NCBI GenBank assembly: GCA_002086835.1
Contig: MVIG01000031.1
Span: 1 to 64,000 of the forward strand
Reading direction: 5' to 3'
Origin: Mycolicibacterium porcinum
GTDB lineage: Bacteria > Actinomycetota > Actinomycetes > Mycobacteriales > Mycobacteriaceae
DNA: 64,000 nt
Each line of letters opens with the position of its first letter. Within the stretch, counting starts at the first letter, position 1. A model generated the notes under the pieces. That model ran no database searches. It had not been told where the DNA came from and saw only the letters and a program-made list of their open reading frames with translations. Made by a program: the position numbers and the translations under genes. This document shows, one piece after another, positions 61,241-64,000 of the stretch.

Positions 61241-62482
61241 TCACTCCCCCCTTTCCACAAGCGGGCCACCAGGTGCATCGTGCGGGTTCGGCGTGAACCG
61301 GACGTCCGGGATCATCGTCGCCGGATCGCGGCCCCACGCCTGCTCCAGTGCCCGGAGCATGCCCGAGACACCCGTGCCGGACAGGAACGCGTTGTCCACC
61401 GAGCTCAACGTCAGGTCGATCGTCAGCGACACGTTGATGTAGTCGCCGCGGACCGCCTTCGGGATGTTCTCGATGTTGAACGGCACCGTCAGGATCAGCT
61501 TGAGCGCTTCCACCAGATACGGGGCCGACCGCGCCAGCTGCTTGAGCGGACGCTGCAGGTTCTGCAGGTTGGTGTGCAGGTTCGCGTTGCTGTTCGACAA
61601 CGTGTCGTCGGCAGCCTTGGACAGCCGGCCCAGCGAGGTCACCGCGTCGGCGAACAAGTCGCGCGTGTCGGCGAAATGCTGGATCAGCGGCGGGAACTCG
61701 GTGAGCACCCGGTCCAGCGTGTCGTTGCGCGCCGCGACGATGTTCAGCAGCCGGTTGGTCGAATCGATCGCCCGGGTGATGTCGTTGCGCTGCTGGTTGA
61801 GCTCATCGGTGAACGTGTCCAGCCGGCCCAGGAAGTCGCGGATCTGATCGGCGCGACCGTTGAGGATGTTGAACACCTCGGTCTGGATGGTCTCGATGTT
61901 CGGGATGCCACCGCCGGTCAGGATGCCCGAGATACCGGCCAGCGTCCGCTCGATCGTCGGATAGGCCGACGACTGGGCCAGCGGGATGGTGTCCCCGTTG
62001 CGCAGCTTCTCCTCGGACGGCTTCGCCGGCGGGTTGAGCTCGACGTGCTGCGAACCCAGCAAGCTGGTCTGGCCGATCTTGGCCTCGGTGTTCTTCGGCA
62101 GCACGATGCCCGGCTCAAGGTCCACGGTCAACGTGGGCACCCAGTTGATCAGCTCGATCTTGCGGACCCGGCCGACGAACACGTCACGCACCCGCACCCG
62201 GCTGTTGGCGTTGAGCGCCAACGTCTCCGGCATCTGCACGTAGAGCGTGGTGCGGCCGGACTCGGTGCCCGGCCCACCCGGCAGCGGCACGTTGGCCACA
62301 CCGCGCCACTGCCCACACGAGGTGAGGATCAGCGCGGACGCCGACAACACCGCGACGCGTCGGCCGACGCGACGCCACGTGGGTGTCCTCATCCGTCCCG
62401 TCTGCCCTTCGCGCAAGCGGCTCATCGGTCCCGATTGCTCTTCGCGCAAGCGGCTCATCGGCCCTGTCTTTCGGCTCATCAC
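61241..62482 (-). CDS. mce1E: Mce1E lipoprotein (LprK)
   Basis: A 413-residue MCE lipoprotein. The lipobox is LTSC, following a hydrophobic segment SASALILTSC. MCE domain: LYVQMPETLALNANSRVRVRDVFVGRVRKIELINWVPTLTVDL; then GQTSLLGSQHVEL and the tunnel region with FLGRLDTFTDELNQQRNDITRAIDSTNRLL. It ends NPHDAPGGPLVERGE. This is lprK-like throughout. The start overlaps mce1D by four bases (ATGA), although it then has a 30-residue extension with two near-copies of MSRLRE-GQ. An internal ATG at 62392 would remove it. Confidence 0.88.
   Translation of the reverse strand: MMSRKTGPMSRLREEQSGPMSRLREGQTGRMRTPTWRRVGRRVAVLSASALILTSCGQWRGVANVPLPGGPGTESGRTTLYVQMPETLALNANSRVRVRDVFVGRVRKIELINWVPTLTVDLEPGIVLPKNTEAKIGQTSLLGSQHVELNPPAKPSEEKLRNGDTIPLAQSSAYPTIERTLAGISGILTGGGIPNIETIQTEVFNILNGRADQIRDFLGRLDTFTDELNQQRNDITRAIDSTNRLLNIVAARNDTLDRVLTEFPPLIQHFADTRDLFADAVTSLGRLSKAADDTLSNSNANLHTNLQNLQRPLKQLARSAPYLVEALKLILTVPFNIENIPKAVRGDYINVSLTIDLTLSSVDNAFLSGTGVSGMLRALEQAWGRDPATMIPDVRFTPNPHDAPGGPLVERGE
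62407..62461. repeat. 22-bp tandem repeat at the 5' end of mce1E
   Basis: A 22-base unit beginning CTTCGCGCAAGCGG is found at 62407-62428 and 62440-62461, period 33 (in-frame). It encodes MSRLREEQ/MSRLREGQ. It is an expansion of the N-terminal region before the signal sequence and may have no role in the protein if translation begins downstream. Confidence 0.7.
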
Positions 62483-64000
62483 GGCTGCCCTCCGACCTCA
62501 GCGGGCAGCGCCGGTCCGGCGGGAGCCGGGCCAGGTGCCGGAGCGGCCGGTGCGGGACCCGACATCGGATCACCCGGGATCACCCCCGGCGCGGGCGCCG
62601 GCGGCGGTCCGGGCTGCGGGTACCACGGCGGGGGCAGCGGATTGCGCTCGTCGTACGAGTTCGGCGGTCCGGGCAGGTTGCCTCCCGGAGGCGCACCGAA
62701 CGCGGGCGGGGCCGGCGGGGCCACGATGTCCGGGCCACCCATCAACTCGGACAACGACTCCGGGGTCAGCATCTGCTGAGTGGCAGGCTGCACCTGCACA
62801 CCCTGCATACCCGGCGCCACGGTCCAGCCCGGCTCATGGTTGCCGTGCGAGAACAAGGTGTCCCGCGACCAGATACCCGGCACGGTGGTGTCCTTGTAAC
62901 CGCCGGGCGGCTGCAGACGCGGATCCGAGTAGGAGATCTGCTTCGGCAGCGTCATCGCGGTGTTGGCCAGGTTCTGGCCGAACGGCAGGAAGTTGAACTT
63001 GATCGCGTCCAGGATCGGCGCCAGGTACTGCGCACACAGCTCGGCCGAATCCTGGTACCCCAACCGGCTGCCCGCCTGGATCGAACTGCAGACGAACTGC
63101 AGCGGGTTGGAGAAGTTGGTCAGACCCGGCAGAACCGGCAGACCCACGATGCCGCCCTGGTTGGGCGAGACGATGTTGAGCACGTTGGCGGCCAGGTTCG
63201 GGTAGGCGTGCAGACCCGTCTCCAGACCATTTCGCGGTTCTGGCTGCAGGATCGCCGTCGTCGCCTCCGACAAGTTGTTGATGTCGTGCGTGAGCACGCC
63301 ACCGTTCTTGTCCAGGAAATCGCGGGTGGTCTTGAGCACCTTGTTGAGATCCTGCAGGGCTGTCGCCAGCTCCTGGTCGGTGTTGGTGAACGAGTTGGTG
63401 AACTGCGCCAGATCGTTGTTGAGCGCCACGAACTGCTGATCGCTCTTGTGCAGGGCATTGACGAACAACGCCAGGCTCTTGACCACCTGGAAGAAGTCGC
63501 CGCGGCCCTGGTTGAGCGTGGTCAGCGCCTCCGACAACCCGTTGAGGGTGCGGTTGAGCTGGTCACCCTTGCCCTGGAAACCGTCGGCGAACGACTCGAT
63601 GATGTCGCCGAACGGGCCTTTGGGCTGTTCGGCGGTCGGGCCGAGTTCGTCGAGCAGACGGGTGATCTGGTTGCGCAACTCGTCGTACTCGACCGGGATC
63701 TGGGTGTTCTCGATCGGGATCACCGCGTTGTTCTTCAACTGCGGCCCGCCGGTGTACGGCGGCGACAGCTGGATGACGCGCGAGGCCACCAGGCTGGGGT
63801 TCAGCACAGACGCCGTGACGTTCTCGGGCACCTTGTACTTGTTGTTGACGTGGAAGACGACCTTCATCTTGTCGCCGTCGGTTTCGATGCTGTCGATCGC
63901 ACCGACCTTGACGCCCATGATGAGGACCTTGTCGCCGGGGTACAGCGCGAGCACCTCGGGGAAGTACGCCGTCACCGTGGTGGTGGTCATCTTCTTGTAC
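62479..64000 (-). CDS. mce1D: Mce-family protein Mce1D, 5' end beyond window
   Basis: 507 residues of an MCE protein, incomplete at the right edge: the reading frame YKKM continues past 64000, and about 40 N-terminal residues with the transmembrane helix are missing. The MCE domain includes ALYPGDKVLIMGVKVGAIDSIETDGDKMKVVFHVNNKYKVPENVTASVLNPSLVASRVIQL. The following helical part includes GPFGDIIESFADGFQGKGDQLNRTLNGLSEALTTLNQGRGDFF. The C-terminal tail is Pro/Gly-rich and longer than usual. Part of the mce1 operon. Confidence 0.9.
   Translation of the reverse strand, partial: YKKMTTTTVTAYFPEVLALYPGDKVLIMGVKVGAIDSIETDGDKMKVVFHVNNKYKVPENVTASVLNPSLVASRVIQLSPPYTGGPQLKNNAVIPIENTQIPVEYDELRNQITRLLDELGPTAEQPKGPFGDIIESFADGFQGKGDQLNRTLNGLSEALTTLNQGRGDFFQVVKSLALFVNALHKSDQQFVALNNDLAQFTNSFTNTDQELATALQDLNKVLKTTRDFLDKNGGVLTHDINNLSEATTAILQPEPRNGLETGLHAYPNLAANVLNIVSPNQGGIVGLPVLPGLTNFSNPLQFVCSSIQAGSRLGYQDSAELCAQYLAPILDAIKFNFLPFGQNLANTAMTLPKQISYSDPRLQPPGGYKDTTVPGIWSRDTLFSHGNHEPGWTVAPGMQGVQVQPATQQMLTPESLSELMGGPDIVAPPAPPAFGAPPGGNLPGPPNSYDERNPLPPPWYPQPGPPPAPAPGVIPGDPMSGPAPAAPAPGPAPAGPALPAEVGGQP

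Noticed and set aside
60881-62779. 632-codon plus-strand open frame
   Set aside because: Antisense to mce1F, mce1E and mce1D; composition is shadow-like.

Overview
The window is high-GC actinobacterial DNA. It most resembles a rapidly growing mycobacterium (Mycolicibacterium-like). The evidence is a mce1 locus at the right end (mce1D, mce1E/lprK, mce1F and four Mce-associated genes, one with an RDD domain), a REP13E12-type HNH endonuclease gene, an Rpf transglycosylase, a PepD/HtrA protease, a fatty-acyl-AMP ligase, a ThrE exporter and many secreted proline-rich proteins. Species is inferred from gene content only.

Left chromosomal part (about 1-31800). After a G/C-run tract of doubtful quality come a CmtR-like metal sensor with a short CDF-type transporter, a tautomerase, pepD, a GNAT enzyme and an rpf gene. 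These are followed by an unusual triple-LysM esterase, an F420-type oxidoreductase, a zeta-like toxin pair with its own operator, an FKBP lipoprotein and a run of house-keeping or metabolic genes. A three-gene YCII (DGPF)/ECF42 sigma/NDH-2 operon is present. Further right are ThrE, a DUF2278-LTD protein, alcohol dehydrogenase, cyanate hydratase and a FAAL. An ArsR-SRPBCC pair is divergent from a DUF899 gene and carries two copies of one operator. A second acyl-CoA synthetase-type enzyme closes this part.

Central mobile element (about 32065-54102, about 22 kb). One HNH endonuclease gene of the 13E12 family is split. Its 3' part lies at 31815-32065 and its 5' part at 54101-55120, both on the minus strand. 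Between them is an integrative element with a phiRv1-like serine integrase beside the right end. The backbone has the genes of an actinomycete integrative and conjugative element (AICE): HD protein, NUDIX hydrolase, XRE regulator, SCO3933-family protein, FtsK/TraB-like DNA translocase, RepSA-type HUH replication initiator and a small downstream ORF. The cargo is a complete, translationally coupled dszABC operon (the 4S pathway that removes sulfur from dibenzothiophene), a TetR/thioesterase/DUF6188/MmpL export module with shared palindromic operators, and an AAA ATPase plus subtilisin pair that matches the IetAS (Gao_Iet) defence or plasmid-stability system. The flavin reductase that DszA and DszC need is not in the element.

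Right chromosomal part (55200-64000). A gene of unknown function and a YoaK/DUF1275 membrane protein are followed by the mce1 operon tail on the minus strand, in tightly overlapping order mce1D, mce1E, mce1F, mas1A, mas1B (RDD), mas1C, mas1D. mce1D runs off the right edge.

No rRNA, tRNA or CRISPR array was seen.
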